Origin: Alloacidobacterium sp035547425
GTDB taxonomy: Bacteria; Acidobacteriota; Terriglobia; Terriglobales; Acidobacteriaceae
Assembly: GCA_035547425.1 (NCBI GenBank)
Contig: DASZUU010000051.1
Location: 1 to 64,000, forward strand
DNA: 64,000 nt
Reading direction: 5' to 3'
How positions within the stretch are numbered: position 1 is the first letter of the stretch; the number at the start of each line of letters is the position of its first letter. The translations under genes were made by a program, and so were the position numbers. Of the stretch, positions 45,709 to 54,753 are shown piece after piece. Under the pieces are notes generated by a model, which was not told the DNA's origin, did no database searches, and was given only the letters and a program-made list of their open reading frames with translations.

Positions 45709-46727
45709 ATACCGCGCCCGTATTCGAGCACCTGCAGCAGTTCCTCGAACGCGATCCCAGCAGCGTGCAGTTCTTCCAGGCCGTACGCCTGCTCGAGCGC
45801 CTTTATCCGGAGCGCCGCCCGGTCGGCCTCTTTGTCGCGCCCGGGACTGAAGTGGTGCGCTTCTCCTCGCTGCCTACCTTTGCCTTCCCGGCAAGCGAGA
45901 TCAACACGCTCGAGCCAGATAAAGACGGACGCCTTAAAATGTCCGTCAACTTTATGGGACTCAGCGCTGCGATCGGCGCATTACCGCACGTCTATACTGA
46001 CTTTTTGCTCGAACGTGCGAAAGCCAAAGATCGCGGGCCGGGCGATTTCTTCGATCTCTTCAACCATCGCATCATTTCGCTCTTTTATCGCGCTTGGCAG
46101 AAGTACCGCTTCTATATCGCTTATGAGCGCACCGGAGCAGGTGATGACGTTATCAGTCGCCGTCTTCTCGATCTCATCGGTCTCGGCACCCGCGGGCTTC
46201 AGCGGCGCATGGACATCTCTGACGACGCCTGCCTGTACTACACCGGACTACTCTCACAGCGCCGTCCTACCGCCCAGGGCCTCAAGCAGCTGCTCGAAGA
46301 CTACTTTGAAGTTCACGTCGAAATACATCAATTCACCGGCCGCTGGAATCGTCTCCCGCCGGAAAATCAATCGTTCCTGCGCGATACCGGAACCTTCAGC
46401 GAACGCCTCGGCATGGGCACCATTGTCGGCGACGAAGTATGGGATCAGCACGGCGCTGTCACCATTCGCTTGGGGCCCATGAACTTCGAGCGGTATCAGC
46501 AATTCCTGCCCGGGGCCGACGGTCACCGCGAATTGCGCTCCTGGTTGCGTTTCTACGCGAATCGTGAATTTGATTTCATCGTCCAGCTCGTCCTTGAGCG
46601 CGATGAAACGCCCGGTATGCAACTGGGCACTATAGGACCAGCCGCCTCACGCCTTGGTTTGGTGAGCTGGATTAAAAATCGTCCACTACAACGCGATCCG
46701 GACGAAGCAACATACATGCTGTCTTAA
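45672..46727 (+). CDS. tssG: T6SS baseplate protein TssG
   Basis: A 351-residue TssG (VasB/ImpH). Family segments are VQFFQAVRLLERLYPER, VRFSSLPTFAFPASEI, NFMGLSAAIGALPHVYTDFL and DLFNHRIISLFYRAWQKYRF, followed by a C-terminal domain with GTIVGDEVWDQHGAVTIRLG. It bridges the TssF pair in the baseplate wedge. The 37-nt overlap with tssF suggests reinitiation-coupled translation. Confidence 0.95.
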   Translation: MATESREQAPHLNTAPVFEHLQQFLERDPSSVQFFQAVRLLERLYPERRPVGLFVAPGTEVVRFSSLPTFAFPASEINTLEPDKDGRLKMSVNFMGLSAAIGALPHVYTDFLLERAKAKDRGPGDFFDLFNHRIISLFYRAWQKYRFYIAYERTGAGDDVISRRLLDLIGLGTRGLQRRMDISDDACLYYTGLLSQRRPTAQGLKQLLEDYFEVHVEIHQFTGRWNRLPPENQSFLRDTGTFSERLGMGTIVGDEVWDQHGAVTIRLGPMNFERYQQFLPGADGHRELRSWLRFYANREFDFIVQLVLERDETPGMQLGTIGPAASRLGLVSWIKNRPLQRDPDEATYMLS

Positions 46728-46746
46728 ATCGGGGGAAAGAAGAAAG

Positions 46747-49404
46747 ATGAGCCTGAACCTGAAATCCTTAATCAACAAGCTGGACGATGCCACTCGCAGC
46801 GCCTTTGAATCTGCCGCCGGACTTTGCGTTTCTCGAACAAATTACGAAATCGAGATAGAGCATTATTTACTCAAAGCTCTCGATAGCTCTGACAACGATA
46901 TTGCTTTCATCCTCAAGCAATACGGCATCGATAAGACACGTCTCACAAATGAGCTACAGCGCAGCCTAGACCGCCTGAAGCGTGGCAACGCGCGTGGCAT
47001 CGAATTCAGCCCGTCTCTAGCAAAAATGCTCACCGAAGCATGGACCATTGCTACTCTTGATTTCGACGCGAATGAAATTCGCACCGGCCACACTCTGCTG
47101 GCTTTGCTCTCGAACGAAGAGCTTCTTCGCCTCATTCGAGATGTCAGCAAAGAGCTGCAACTTATCCCTGCGGAAGCTCTGCGGGCCGACTTCTTTAACA
47201 TCACTGCAAAATCACGCGAGCAGCACTCCGCCGCTAGCCCTGCGGCTCCTGCTGCGGCAGGCGAAGCAGGAGCGCCTCGCCCTGCCGGCTCAGGCAAAAC
47301 ACAGCATCTTGATCAATACACGGAAAACCTGACCGCTAAAGCCAAGGCAGGGATGATCGATCCTGTTCTCGGGCGCGATTCGGAAATTCGTCAGGTCGTC
47401 GATATCCTCATGCGCCGCCGTCAGAACAACCCCATCCTCACCGGCGAAGCAGGTGTAGGCAAAACCGCTGTCGTCGAAGGCTTCGCTCTTCGCGTCAGCA
47501 ACGGAGATGTTCCGCCGGCCCTGCGCAACGTGCAGGTGCATAGTCTCGATCTCGCTCTGCTGCAAGCCGGAGCAGGCGTTAAAGGCGAATTTGAGAATCG
47601 CCTCAAGGGACTTATCAATGAAATCAAATCCTCGCCGCACCCCATCATTCTCTTCATCGATGAAGCCCACACCATGATCGGCGCAGGCGGGCAGGCCGGT
47701 CAGAATGATGCCGCCAACCTGCTCAAGCCCGCTCTAGCGCGAGGCGAGTTACGCACCATCGCCGCTACCACATGGTCTGAATACAAAAAGTTTTTTGAGA
47801 AAGATGCAGCCCTTGCTCGCCGCTTTCAGGTTGTCAAAGTAGAAGAGCCGAGCGAAGAGCAGTGCGCCACCATGCTGCGCGGCATCATCGCAGCGCTCGA
47901 AAAGCATCACAACCTGCGCATTCTCAATGAAGCGGTAACCTCAACCGTCAAGCTCTCGCATCGCTATCTTGCAGGACGCCAGCTTCCCGACAAAGCCGTC
48001 AGCGTCCTCGACACTGCCTGTGCGCGTCTCTCGCTTGGTCAGAATACAATCCCGCCTGCCATCGAAGATGCGACCCGTCACATCGATGATCTCAAGGTGC
48101 AGAAGCAGATCCTCGAACGTGAAACAACAGTAGGCGAAGATCACGCCGAGCGCCTGCAAGTCATCGAAGACAAAATCAAATCCACAGAAGCCTCTCTTGA
48201 AAAACTCCATGCGCAGTGGAAGCAGGAAGTTGATCTCGTCTCCCGCATCCGCCAGATGCGTGATGCACTCGAATCGGGTGCCGCCATCATCAAGGCAGAA
48301 GGTGACAATCCCGAGATCAAGCCCTCGCTCGAGGCCTTGCAAGCCCTCGAAGCCGAGCTCGCAAAAGTTCAGGGCGAAAATCCCCTTATGCACGTCTGTG
48401 TCGATGAGCAGATCGTCGGTGAAGTCATCTCCGCTTGGACCGGCATTCCACTCGGCAAAATGGTCAAAGACGAAATCACATCCGTCCTTGAGCTCGACCA
48501 GCAACTTAAAAAACGCGTCATCGGCCAGGATCATGGATTAGCCGCCATCGCCCAGCGCATCATCACTTCACGCGCATCGCTCGACGATCCCGGCAAGCCC
48601 GTCGGTGTCTTTATGCTCGTCGGACCCAGCGGCGTTGGGAAGACAGAAACTGCTCTCGCACTCTCCGACCTTCTCTATGGCGGAGAGCGCAACCTCATCA
48701 CCATCAATATGTCGGAATTTCAGGAAGCGCACACCGTGTCCTCGCTCAAAGGCTCGCCTCCGGGATACGTCGGCTACGGTGAAGGCGGCGTGCTCACAGA
48801 AGCCGTGCGTCGTCGCCCATATTCTGTCGTGCTTCTCGACGAAGTAGAGAAGGCGCATCCTGACGTACTGGAGCTCTTCTATCAGGTCTTCGACAAGGGC
48901 AATATGGAAGACGGCGAAGGCCGCTCCATTGACTTCAAAAACACCATCATCATCCTCACCAGTAATGCCGCCACCGATACGCTGGCCAAACTTACCGCCG
49001 ATAAGGAAACGATGCCGGACGCCGATGGCCTGCTCTCCGCCATCAAGCCGGAGCTGAACAAAATATTTAAGCCGGCCTTTCTGGGACGCATGATGGTCAT
49101 TCCATATTTCCCCGTGCGCGACGAGGCGCTAAAACAAATCATCCGCCTGAAAATCGGAAAAATTCAACGCCGCTTACAGGAGACGCACAAAATCGTGCTC
49201 TCCTACGATGACGCCGTTCTCGATGAAGTAGCCAAGCGCTGCACTGAAGTAGAAAGCGGAGCACGCAACGTCGACAACATCCTTACAAACACCATGCTGC
49301 CGGAAATCTCCCGTGAGATTCTTGCTCGCATGGCTGCAGAAGCGCTCACCAGCGGAGTAAAAGTAACCGTCTCCCCTGAAGGCCGTTTTGCATACGAATG
49401 GTAG
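46747..49404 (+). CDS. tssH: T6SS sheath-recycling ATPase TssH (ClpV)
   Basis: An 885-residue AAA+ disaggregase. The N-domain (1-150) normally binds exposed TssC after contraction. AAA-1 carries GEAGVGKT and ILFIDEAHTMIGAG, then a middle coiled-coil domain, and AAA-2 carries GPSGVGKT and VVLLDEVEKAHPDV. The N-domain and placement after tssG, with no ClpP-binding loop, identify it as ClpV and not ClpB. It disassembles contracted sheath for reuse. A separate ClpC is encoded at 55087-57546. Confidence 0.95.
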   Translation: MSLNLKSLINKLDDATRSAFESAAGLCVSRTNYEIEIEHYLLKALDSSDNDIAFILKQYGIDKTRLTNELQRSLDRLKRGNARGIEFSPSLAKMLTEAWTIATLDFDANEIRTGHTLLALLSNEELLRLIRDVSKELQLIPAEALRADFFNITAKSREQHSAASPAAPAAAGEAGAPRPAGSGKTQHLDQYTENLTAKAKAGMIDPVLGRDSEIRQVVDILMRRRQNNPILTGEAGVGKTAVVEGFALRVSNGDVPPALRNVQVHSLDLALLQAGAGVKGEFENRLKGLINEIKSSPHPIILFIDEAHTMIGAGGQAGQNDAANLLKPALARGELRTIAATTWSEYKKFFEKDAALARRFQVVKVEEPSEEQCATMLRGIIAALEKHHNLRILNEAVTSTVKLSHRYLAGRQLPDKAVSVLDTACARLSLGQNTIPPAIEDATRHIDDLKVQKQILERETTVGEDHAERLQVIEDKIKSTEASLEKLHAQWKQEVDLVSRIRQMRDALESGAAIIKAEGDNPEIKPSLEALQALEAELAKVQGENPLMHVCVDEQIVGEVISAWTGIPLGKMVKDEITSVLELDQQLKKRVIGQDHGLAAIAQRIITSRASLDDPGKPVGVFMLVGPSGVGKTETALALSDLLYGGERNLITINMSEFQEAHTVSSLKGSPPGYVGYGEGGVLTEAVRRRPYSVVLLDEVEKAHPDVLELFYQVFDKGNMEDGEGRSIDFKNTIIILTSNAATDTLAKLTADKETMPDADGLLSAIKPELNKIFKPAFLGRMMVIPYFPVRDEALKQIIRLKIGKIQRRLQETHKIVLSYDDAVLDEVAKRCTEVESGARNVDNILTNTMLPEISREILARMAAEALTSGVKVTVSPEGRFAYEW

Positions 49405-49458
49405 ACAAAGAGTGTCACCCGATAAGGGGTAAGCAGGAAGACAGAAACAGGGTACGCC

Positions 49459-49483
49459 ATCCTGAGCCACAGGCGAAGGGTGG
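49459..49483. repeat. dispersed REP-like repeat, copy before vgrG
   Basis: CATCCTGAG-N8-GAAGGGTGG. The core CCTGAG-N8-GAAGGGTGG recurs at 55001-55023, and related copies without the GTGG tail lie at 54681 and at the IS110 insertion site. It sits in the tssH-vgrG gap. Confidence 0.55.
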
Positions 49484-49575
49484 GAAAGCGGGAACCGAAC
49501 CGGCAAAGACCAGAACTATCGGTGTTTAGCCGCATGAATATAGCAAAAGGGGAGCTTCGCCCCAGCGAACAAAAT

Positions 49576-52524
49576 ATGGCATCACTCCAGCAAGACCGTG
49601 TTCTCAACTTCACCAGTCCACTTGGTGAAGACGTTCTCCTGCCTGAATTTCTCGCCGGAACCGAAGGCATTTCCGAGATATTCTGCTATCAAATCGAACT
49701 CGTGGCCGACCCAGGCAAAACCATCGATGCGAAAAAACTTATTGGCAGCAAAGTTACCGTAGGAATTCTCGCCGACGATAGCGGCACTGAGCGCTACATC
49801 AACGGTATCGTCGCCAGCTTTGAATCCTGTGGGGGTGATGAGGAATACAACAACTATCGCGCCTATATCGTCCCCAATCTATGGCTGCTCACCCTCAACA
49901 CCAACACCCGCGTCTTTCAGGATAAAACTGTTACAGATGTCATCAAAGCCGTGCTGGCTCCATATAACATCAGTCCTTCCATCCAGACTTCAGCGACCTA
50001 CACGCCGATGGAATATTGCACACAGTACCGCGAAACTGATTTCGCATTCATCTCGCGCCTCATGGAGCAGCACGGCATCCTCTATTACTTCCAGCACACA
50101 AAAGACGATCACACTTTTACGTTGCAGGATACTTCCACCAAGCTCGGCGCTTGTGCTATCCAAAACAGTTTTCGCTACTCGCCGGAAGGACACAATACGG
50201 AAGGTTTCTACGAATTCGTCATCTCCGGCCTGCGCTCCAAAACCAATCTTGTCACCGGAAAATACACCGCATGGGATTACAGCTTCATTCGCTATCAGAA
50301 GCTTCCCAACCCGTTGGCAAGCACGCAAACCAGCAGCCCACTCGGTCCCAACAGCAATGAACAATACGATTACGCTGACAGCGCCGCAGCCTATTTAAAA
50401 AAGACCGGCTCCGATTCCACCATCGCCGATCTCTCCAACTTCTTCCAAACCATGCGTCGCGATGCTGGCGACGCAGAAGGTGTCATTATTGAAGGCATAT
50501 CGAATGCTGTCACCATGCAGACAGGCTATAGCTTTAACGTAACCGAATATCCTGTATCTGCCGTCAATACAAAATACCTGCTCACTCATATCGAACATAG
50601 CGTTCGACAAACTCCGCCTTATCGCGCTCGCGGCACATCGAATGCCGCGCCTTACAGTAACAGCTTTACGGCCATCCCCTTCGCTACGTTATACCGCCCG
50701 CCCCGCACAACATCCAAGCCTGTCGTCCACGGCATGCATACCGGCCAGGTTGTCGTTCCTTCGGGCGAAGACTCCCACATGGATAAGTACGGACGGGTCT
50801 GCGTACAGTTTTTCTGGGATCGCCTTCGTAAAGCGAACACTCCCGACAATACTTTGCTCCGCGTCGCGCAAGGATGGGCAGGGAAAGGATGGGGCACCTA
50901 CTTCTGGCCGCGCGTCGATGATGAAGTTCTCATCGACTTCATCGAGGGCGACCCCGATCAGCCCATTGTCGTCGGCTCCGTCTATAACGGCGTCAATATG
51001 CCGAAGTACGATCCCGCGGGCCAGTATACGCTCTCCGGCATTCTCACCCGCAGTTCCAAAGGTGGAGGCGCAGCGAACGCTAACGAGCTCCGTTTTGAAG
51101 ACCTCAAAGGGAAAGAGCAGGTCTTCATGAACGCCGAGCGTGACTACGATCTTCACGTCGAGCACGATCACCACACTCTCATCGGCAACGAGCAGCACGA
51201 AAAGATCACCTCCAATCACTTCATGGAAATTGATGGCGATGATCATCTCCTCGTCAAAGGTAAACAAAATATAGAAATCGACGGCGATCTTAGCGAAAAC
51301 TTTAAAGGAAAGCAGATCATCCAGATCGGCGCCGACCGCAACGAGAACATTGGCTCTAATTCCATCATCAAGATTGGCGCAAATCGCGATGAAAATGTCG
51401 GAGCCAACCTCACGGAAAAGGTGGGCGCGAACTATTCACTCGATGTCGGCGTCAACGAAAACCATAAAGTCGGCATGGCATACAACGTCGAAGCAGGCAT
51501 GACGATCAATATCAAAGCCGGCATGCAGATAGTGATTGATGCGCCGCTCGGCGTCAACCTCACTTCCAGCGGAAACTTTGTCAACGTTACGCCGGCAGGC
51601 GTCATGATCCAGGGCCTTCTCGTCAATATCAACAGTGGCGGTGCAGCCATGTCTGCCCAGTCTGCCAGTACGCAGTCGCCGGAATCTCCCGGCTCGCCCA
51701 CCGCGCCCACAGCACCCACTTTCCCCGGCGATGCACCACCCTCACAAGCCGCCTCAGCCTCATCCGGTTCCTCGACCGCGACTCCGAAAGCGACCACTGC
51801 ATCCGCCGGCAGTACGCCTCCTGCTGCTCCGCCATCATCCAGCCCGGCAGCAGCCGCATCCAGCGCCGCCTCTGGAACTGCAAGCCCGGCGCAACAAGCT
51901 GCCCAACAAATAGAAAATCAAGCACAGCAGGCAACTCAACAAGCAGCACAAGCCGCGCAACAGGCAGCGAATCAGGCTCAGCAGGCCGCTCAAGCAGCAC
52001 AGGCGCAGGCGCAGCAAGCTGTGCAGCAAGTCACGCAGCAGGCCCGTCAGGCATATCAGCAGGCAAGCCAGGCCGTTCAACAGGCGCAGCAACAGGTGAG
52101 TCAGGCTGCCGCACAAGGACAAGCCGCTGCCCAGCAAGCCTTAAATCAGGCACAACAAGCTGCGCAGCAGACCGCACAGCAAGCCGCCGCCGCTGTGCAA
52201 CAGGCACAACAGCAAGCACAGCAGGTAGAGCAGCAGGCACAACAAGCTGCGCAGCAGGCACAACAGGCCGCCAATCAGGCTCAACAGCAAGCGCAAAATG
52301 CAGAACAGCTGGCGCAGCAACAAGCGAATCAGGCTGTGCAACAAGCACAGCAGGCCGCACAGCAAGCGCAACAGGCAGCGAATCAAGCCCAGCAGCAGGC
52401 ACAGCAAGCCGCCAGCCAGGTAAAAGGAGCTGCCCAGCAGGCGACCCAGCAAGCTCAACAATCTGCGCAGCAGGCCACACAGCAGGCGCAGCAAGCCATC
52501 AGCCAGGCTCTGAAAGGTTTTTAA
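49576..52524 (+). CDS. vgrG: T6SS spike VgrG (TssI) with long Ala/Gln coiled-coil tail
   Basis: The start is uncertain. ATG 49576 (982 aa, MASLQQDRVLNFTSPLG) fits the family; in-frame ATG 49534 and GTG 49480 are alternatives. The VgrG core includes FCYQIELVADPGKTIDAKKLIG, YCTQYRETDFAFISRLMEQHGI, the OB-type spike DKYGRVCVQFFWDR, and needle repeats (ENIGSNSIIKIGANRDENVG) to about nt 51630. A Ser/Pro/Ala linker leads to roughly 210 residues made almost only of Gln and Ala (51890-52512), a probable coiled coil, ending ALKGF. No toxin domain is recognisable. VgrG trimers tip the Hcp tube. The next gene encodes a PAAR protein with a similar tail. Confidence 0.93.
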   Translation: MASLQQDRVLNFTSPLGEDVLLPEFLAGTEGISEIFCYQIELVADPGKTIDAKKLIGSKVTVGILADDSGTERYINGIVASFESCGGDEEYNNYRAYIVPNLWLLTLNTNTRVFQDKTVTDVIKAVLAPYNISPSIQTSATYTPMEYCTQYRETDFAFISRLMEQHGILYYFQHTKDDHTFTLQDTSTKLGACAIQNSFRYSPEGHNTEGFYEFVISGLRSKTNLVTGKYTAWDYSFIRYQKLPNPLASTQTSSPLGPNSNEQYDYADSAAAYLKKTGSDSTIADLSNFFQTMRRDAGDAEGVIIEGISNAVTMQTGYSFNVTEYPVSAVNTKYLLTHIEHSVRQTPPYRARGTSNAAPYSNSFTAIPFATLYRPPRTTSKPVVHGMHTGQVVVPSGEDSHMDKYGRVCVQFFWDRLRKANTPDNTLLRVAQGWAGKGWGTYFWPRVDDEVLIDFIEGDPDQPIVVGSVYNGVNMPKYDPAGQYTLSGILTRSSKGGGAANANELRFEDLKGKEQVFMNAERDYDLHVEHDHHTLIGNEQHEKITSNHFMEIDGDDHLLVKGKQNIEIDGDLSENFKGKQIIQIGADRNENIGSNSIIKIGANRDENVGANLTEKVGANYSLDVGVNENHKVGMAYNVEAGMTINIKAGMQIVIDAPLGVNLTSSGNFVNVTPAGVMIQGLLVNINSGGAAMSAQSASTQSPESPGSPTAPTAPTFPGDAPPSQAASASSGSSTATPKATTASAGSTPPAAPPSSSPAAAASSAASGTASPAQQAAQQIENQAQQATQQAAQAAQQAANQAQQAAQAAQAQAQQAVQQVTQQARQAYQQASQAVQQAQQQVSQAAAQGQAAAQQALNQAQQAAQQTAQQAAAAVQQAQQQAQQVEQQAQQAAQQAQQAANQAQQQAQNAEQLAQQQANQAVQQAQQAAQQAQQAANQAQQQAQQAASQVKGAAQQATQQAQQSAQQATQQAQQAISQALKGF
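51890..52512 (+). repeat. Gln/Ala-coding low-complexity tract in vgrG
   Basis: About 210 codons of CAG/CAA and GCA/GCG/GCC/GCT encode repeats such as QQAAQQAQQAANQAQQQ. Codons for the same residue alternate, so the peptide pattern appears maintained rather than generated by simple DNA slippage. Confidence 0.85.
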
Positions 52525-52530
52525 TCCGCC

Positions 52531-53706
52531 ATGGGAATGCCTGCAGCCACCATCACCAGCATGACCGCGCACGGCGGCACAGTGGTCGTAGGCTTTCCCC
52601 AGGTTCTCATCAATTTCCTGCCTGCTTCGCGCATCGCCGATACGCACGTCTGCCCCATGGTCACCGGAGTCGTCCCCCACGTCGGCGGCCCTTTTGTCAT
52701 GGGAGCCATGACCGTCCTCACCGGCTTCATGCCGCAATCGCGCGTCACCGACCAGCTCGTCTGCGTCGGTCCACCTGATATCTGCGTCATGGGCGCCATG
52801 ACCGTCCTCGTCGGCATGGCCGGAGCAGGAGGCGCAGCTGGCGTCGCTGGCGGCATCGCCGCTATGGGTGTCTCCGTTCCTGTGCAGAATCCCGCCGCTG
52901 CAGGTGCGGCTTCAACGCAAGCCGCTTTGCAAGCCGACGGAACCATCGCCACACAGGCTACCGCCCCCGGCAGCAGTCTGCCCCCAGTCCAATTGCAGGC
53001 GCCCGGTTTTCCCGATCTCCCTCCTGAAGCAACTGCCGCCTTCCAGAGTGTTGCGCCCGTAACGCTTCCACAGGGGACACAACTTTTCGCCGCCGCCAAT
53101 TCGGCGCAAAATGCTGTTCCCAGCTTCTGGTCCAGCATTCCGCCGGAGGTCTCTTCCGACGCTGACGCCCTCATCAAAGTCCTCACTGTCACAGCCCCCG
53201 AAGGCCTCAAGGCCTGGGCCGGACAAGCCGCCACCTCCATTGCACAGACCGTTTCCGCCGCACAGCAACAGGCGCAACAGGCCGCAAACCAGGCCCAGCA
53301 GCAGCTTCAACAAATCGCCGAACAAGCGCACCAACAAATCCTATCCGCCACCCAATCCGTACAACAGGCAGAGAAGCAGATCAACGAAACCGCCGCACCG
53401 GGAAAAACTGCCGCAGAACAGGCTCTCCATCAAGCCCAGCAACAACTGCAGCAAACACAGCAAAAGGCCGCTGCTGCACTGCAACAAGCACAACAGCAAG
53501 TCACGCAGACGCAGCAACAGGCAAAGCAGGCACTACTGGAAGCACAACAGCAGGCGCAGCAAATGGAAAATCAGGCGCAGCAGGGAATGCAGCAAGGTCA
53601 GCAAGCTGCCCATCAGGCTCAACAACAAGCTACGCAGGTCTGGATTTCTGCAAGTTCAGCCGCCAATCAGGCGGTGCATACCTTTACCGCTCCGAAGAAA
53701 GGCTGA
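52531..53706 (+). CDS. PAAR-domain spike tip with Ala/Gln coiled-coil tail
   Basis: A 391-residue protein. The PAAR domain (about 1-95) shows MPAATITSMTAHGGTV, ASRIADTHVCPMVTG, PHVGGPFVMGAMTVLTG and SRVTDQLVCVGPPDIC; its His and Cys residues fit the zinc-binding tip. A Gly/Ala-rich hydrophobic stretch follows (about 90-118), then a Pro/Ala linker. About 128 residues of Gln/Ala-rich coiled coil (53256-53640) mirror the tail of VgrG, and the end is NQAVHTFTAPKKG. PAAR sharpens the VgrG spike. No catalytic toxin domain is visible, so this may be an adaptor for non-covalent cargo. It starts 6 nt after the vgrG stop. Confidence 0.92.
   Translation: MGMPAATITSMTAHGGTVVVGFPQVLINFLPASRIADTHVCPMVTGVVPHVGGPFVMGAMTVLTGFMPQSRVTDQLVCVGPPDICVMGAMTVLVGMAGAGGAAGVAGGIAAMGVSVPVQNPAAAGAASTQAALQADGTIATQATAPGSSLPPVQLQAPGFPDLPPEATAAFQSVAPVTLPQGTQLFAAANSAQNAVPSFWSSIPPEVSSDADALIKVLTVTAPEGLKAWAGQAATSIAQTVSAAQQQAQQAANQAQQQLQQIAEQAHQQILSATQSVQQAEKQINETAAPGKTAAEQALHQAQQQLQQTQQKAAAALQQAQQQVTQTQQQAKQALLEAQQQAQQMENQAQQGMQQGQQAAHQAQQQATQVWISASSAANQAVHTFTAPKKG
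53256..53640 (+). repeat. Gln/Ala-coding tract in the PAAR gene
   Basis: About 128 codons rich in Gln and Ala, similar in pattern (QQAQQAANQAQQQLQQ) to the vgrG tail but with more charged, Thr and Leu residues. It is not a recent DNA-level copy. Confidence 0.8.
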
Positions 53707-53708
53707 GC

Positions 53709-54080
53709 ATGATCATCACGCAGACGATTCCCCAGGCACTTGCTGATCATTATCTCGCCTCCCTCAAAGCCTTCGTGGAAACCATACAAGCCGCTCTCGC
53801 CGATTCTGAAAGCGCGCCCCAGGCGACAGGTCTGCGCCGGCAAATTTTACCTCTCATCGAAGATCGCCTGCGGGCCGCGCAGGTCGCGCTGCATCACCAC
53901 GCTATCGGCGATCAGGAGCCGCTGATTGCTCTCGCGCTGAAATCCCGCTATCTTGCGCGCGAAACTGACGGCTACTCGTTCACCTTCGCGGGCTCTGAGC
54001 TAGCGACACAATACGAAGACTGCCGCCGGATGGTCGTCTTTTCTGCATGGCAAATCTGCCAATCCGCCGGAGTGGTCTGA
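53709..54080 (+). CDS. small T6SS-linked protein of unknown function
   Basis: A 123-residue protein I do not recognise. It starts 2 nt after the PAAR stop, so it is almost certainly co-translated. The sequence is predicted mostly helical (HYLASLKAFVETIQAALADS, PLIEDRLRAAQVALHHH) with a short beta-like part (DGYSFTFAGSELATQYED). It has no signal peptide and no membrane helix. Position suggests a loading factor, chaperone or immunity protein for cargo of the VgrG/PAAR spike; no motif decides among these. Confidence 0.75.
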   Translation: MIITQTIPQALADHYLASLKAFVETIQAALADSESAPQATGLRRQILPLIEDRLRAAQVALHHHAIGDQEPLIALALKSRYLARETDGYSFTFAGSELATQYEDCRRMVVFSAWQICQSAGVV

Positions 54081-54208
54081 AAGCGGGAAGAAAATGGTGA
54101 ATCCAAAGAAAAGCCGTCATCCTGGCCATCAACAGGAGCAAGAGTCCATGCTGAAAGCTAAAGCCCCTATAACCACACACGTGAGAAATCAGAGTTAAAG
54201 ACCGAACC

Positions 54209-54673
54209 ATGTCCGCGCATCCGCCACAAGTCGCCCGCATCGGTCGCTGGATCATCCCGGCCATTCCTTTCGGCTGGACATGGATGCCTGATTTCGGCAT
54301 CCAGCGCGCGGGCGAAAATATAACGCCCGGCAACATCTATCTCAAAGAAGACGATCTGCTCGCGGGTGACAGCCTGCTGCCTTATATCCAAACGCAAATT
54401 GCCATTATGAAGCGGACTTTTCTCGAGCCAACGATCGCCGGTCCGGCTCCACTCGAATACGCAGGAGCGGAAGAAGCTGCGATGCTTATGCTCAGGCACC
54501 AGCCCATGAACCAGGTGTCAGTGATTCAGGTGCAGTATTATGTCAGGGTCAGCAAATGGATCGGCATCGCTACTCTTACCACCACCGCAACTGATCTGCT
54601 GAAAGTTCGGCCAGACTTCGAGCAATTCATGAAACTTCTACAGATCGCACGAGACCATCCGGTACAACAGTAA
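54209..54673 (+). CDS. DcrB/DUF1795-like protein, candidate T6SS adaptor
   Basis: A 154-residue protein whose layout resembles DcrB/DUF1795 proteins, the fold that includes Eag chaperones of PAAR effectors: NITPGNIYLKEDDLLAGDSLLPYIQTQIAIMKRTF, then a strand pair (YAGAEEAAMLMLRHQ, VSVIQVQYYVRVSKWIGIATLTTTATD), and the family-like C-terminus VRPDFEQFMKLLQIA. Eag proteins stabilise hydrophobic segments near PAAR domains, and the PAAR protein just upstream has one. Family assignment is by eye and moderate. The ribosome-binding site is weak. It is the last gene of the T6SS operon, 128 nt after the previous one. Confidence 0.7.
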   Translation: MSAHPPQVARIGRWIIPAIPFGWTWMPDFGIQRAGENITPGNIYLKEDDLLAGDSLLPYIQTQIAIMKRTFLEPTIAGPAPLEYAGAEEAAMLMLRHQPMNQVSVIQVQYYVRVSKWIGIATLTTTATDLLKVRPDFEQFMKLLQIARDHPVQQ

Positions 54674-54680
54674 TTGCAAC

Positions 54681-54705
54681 GTCATCTGAGCGAAGCGAAG
54701 GAACC
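54681..54705. repeat. dispersed REP-like repeat, near-intact copy
   Basis: GTCATCTGAGCGAAGCGAAG followed by GAACC. Apart from one missing C and small substitutions this equals the sequence rebuilt across the IS110 element (1-9 joined to 1194-1210). Confidence 0.7.
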
Positions 54706-54753
54706 GCTGAAATTTCATCAGAAAAAACAGTACAAAAATAAAACGCAGAAAAA

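Noticed and set aside
51890..52512. CRISPR-like array of short repeats
   Set aside because: Repeats are codon-based (CAR/GCN), have no constant repeat-spacer length and lie in frame within vgrG.
52031..52737. Leu-rich minus-strand frames opposite the vgrG tail
   Set aside because: Reverse complement of Gln/Ala codons gives Leu and Cys/Ser/Gly codons; not a membrane protein gene.
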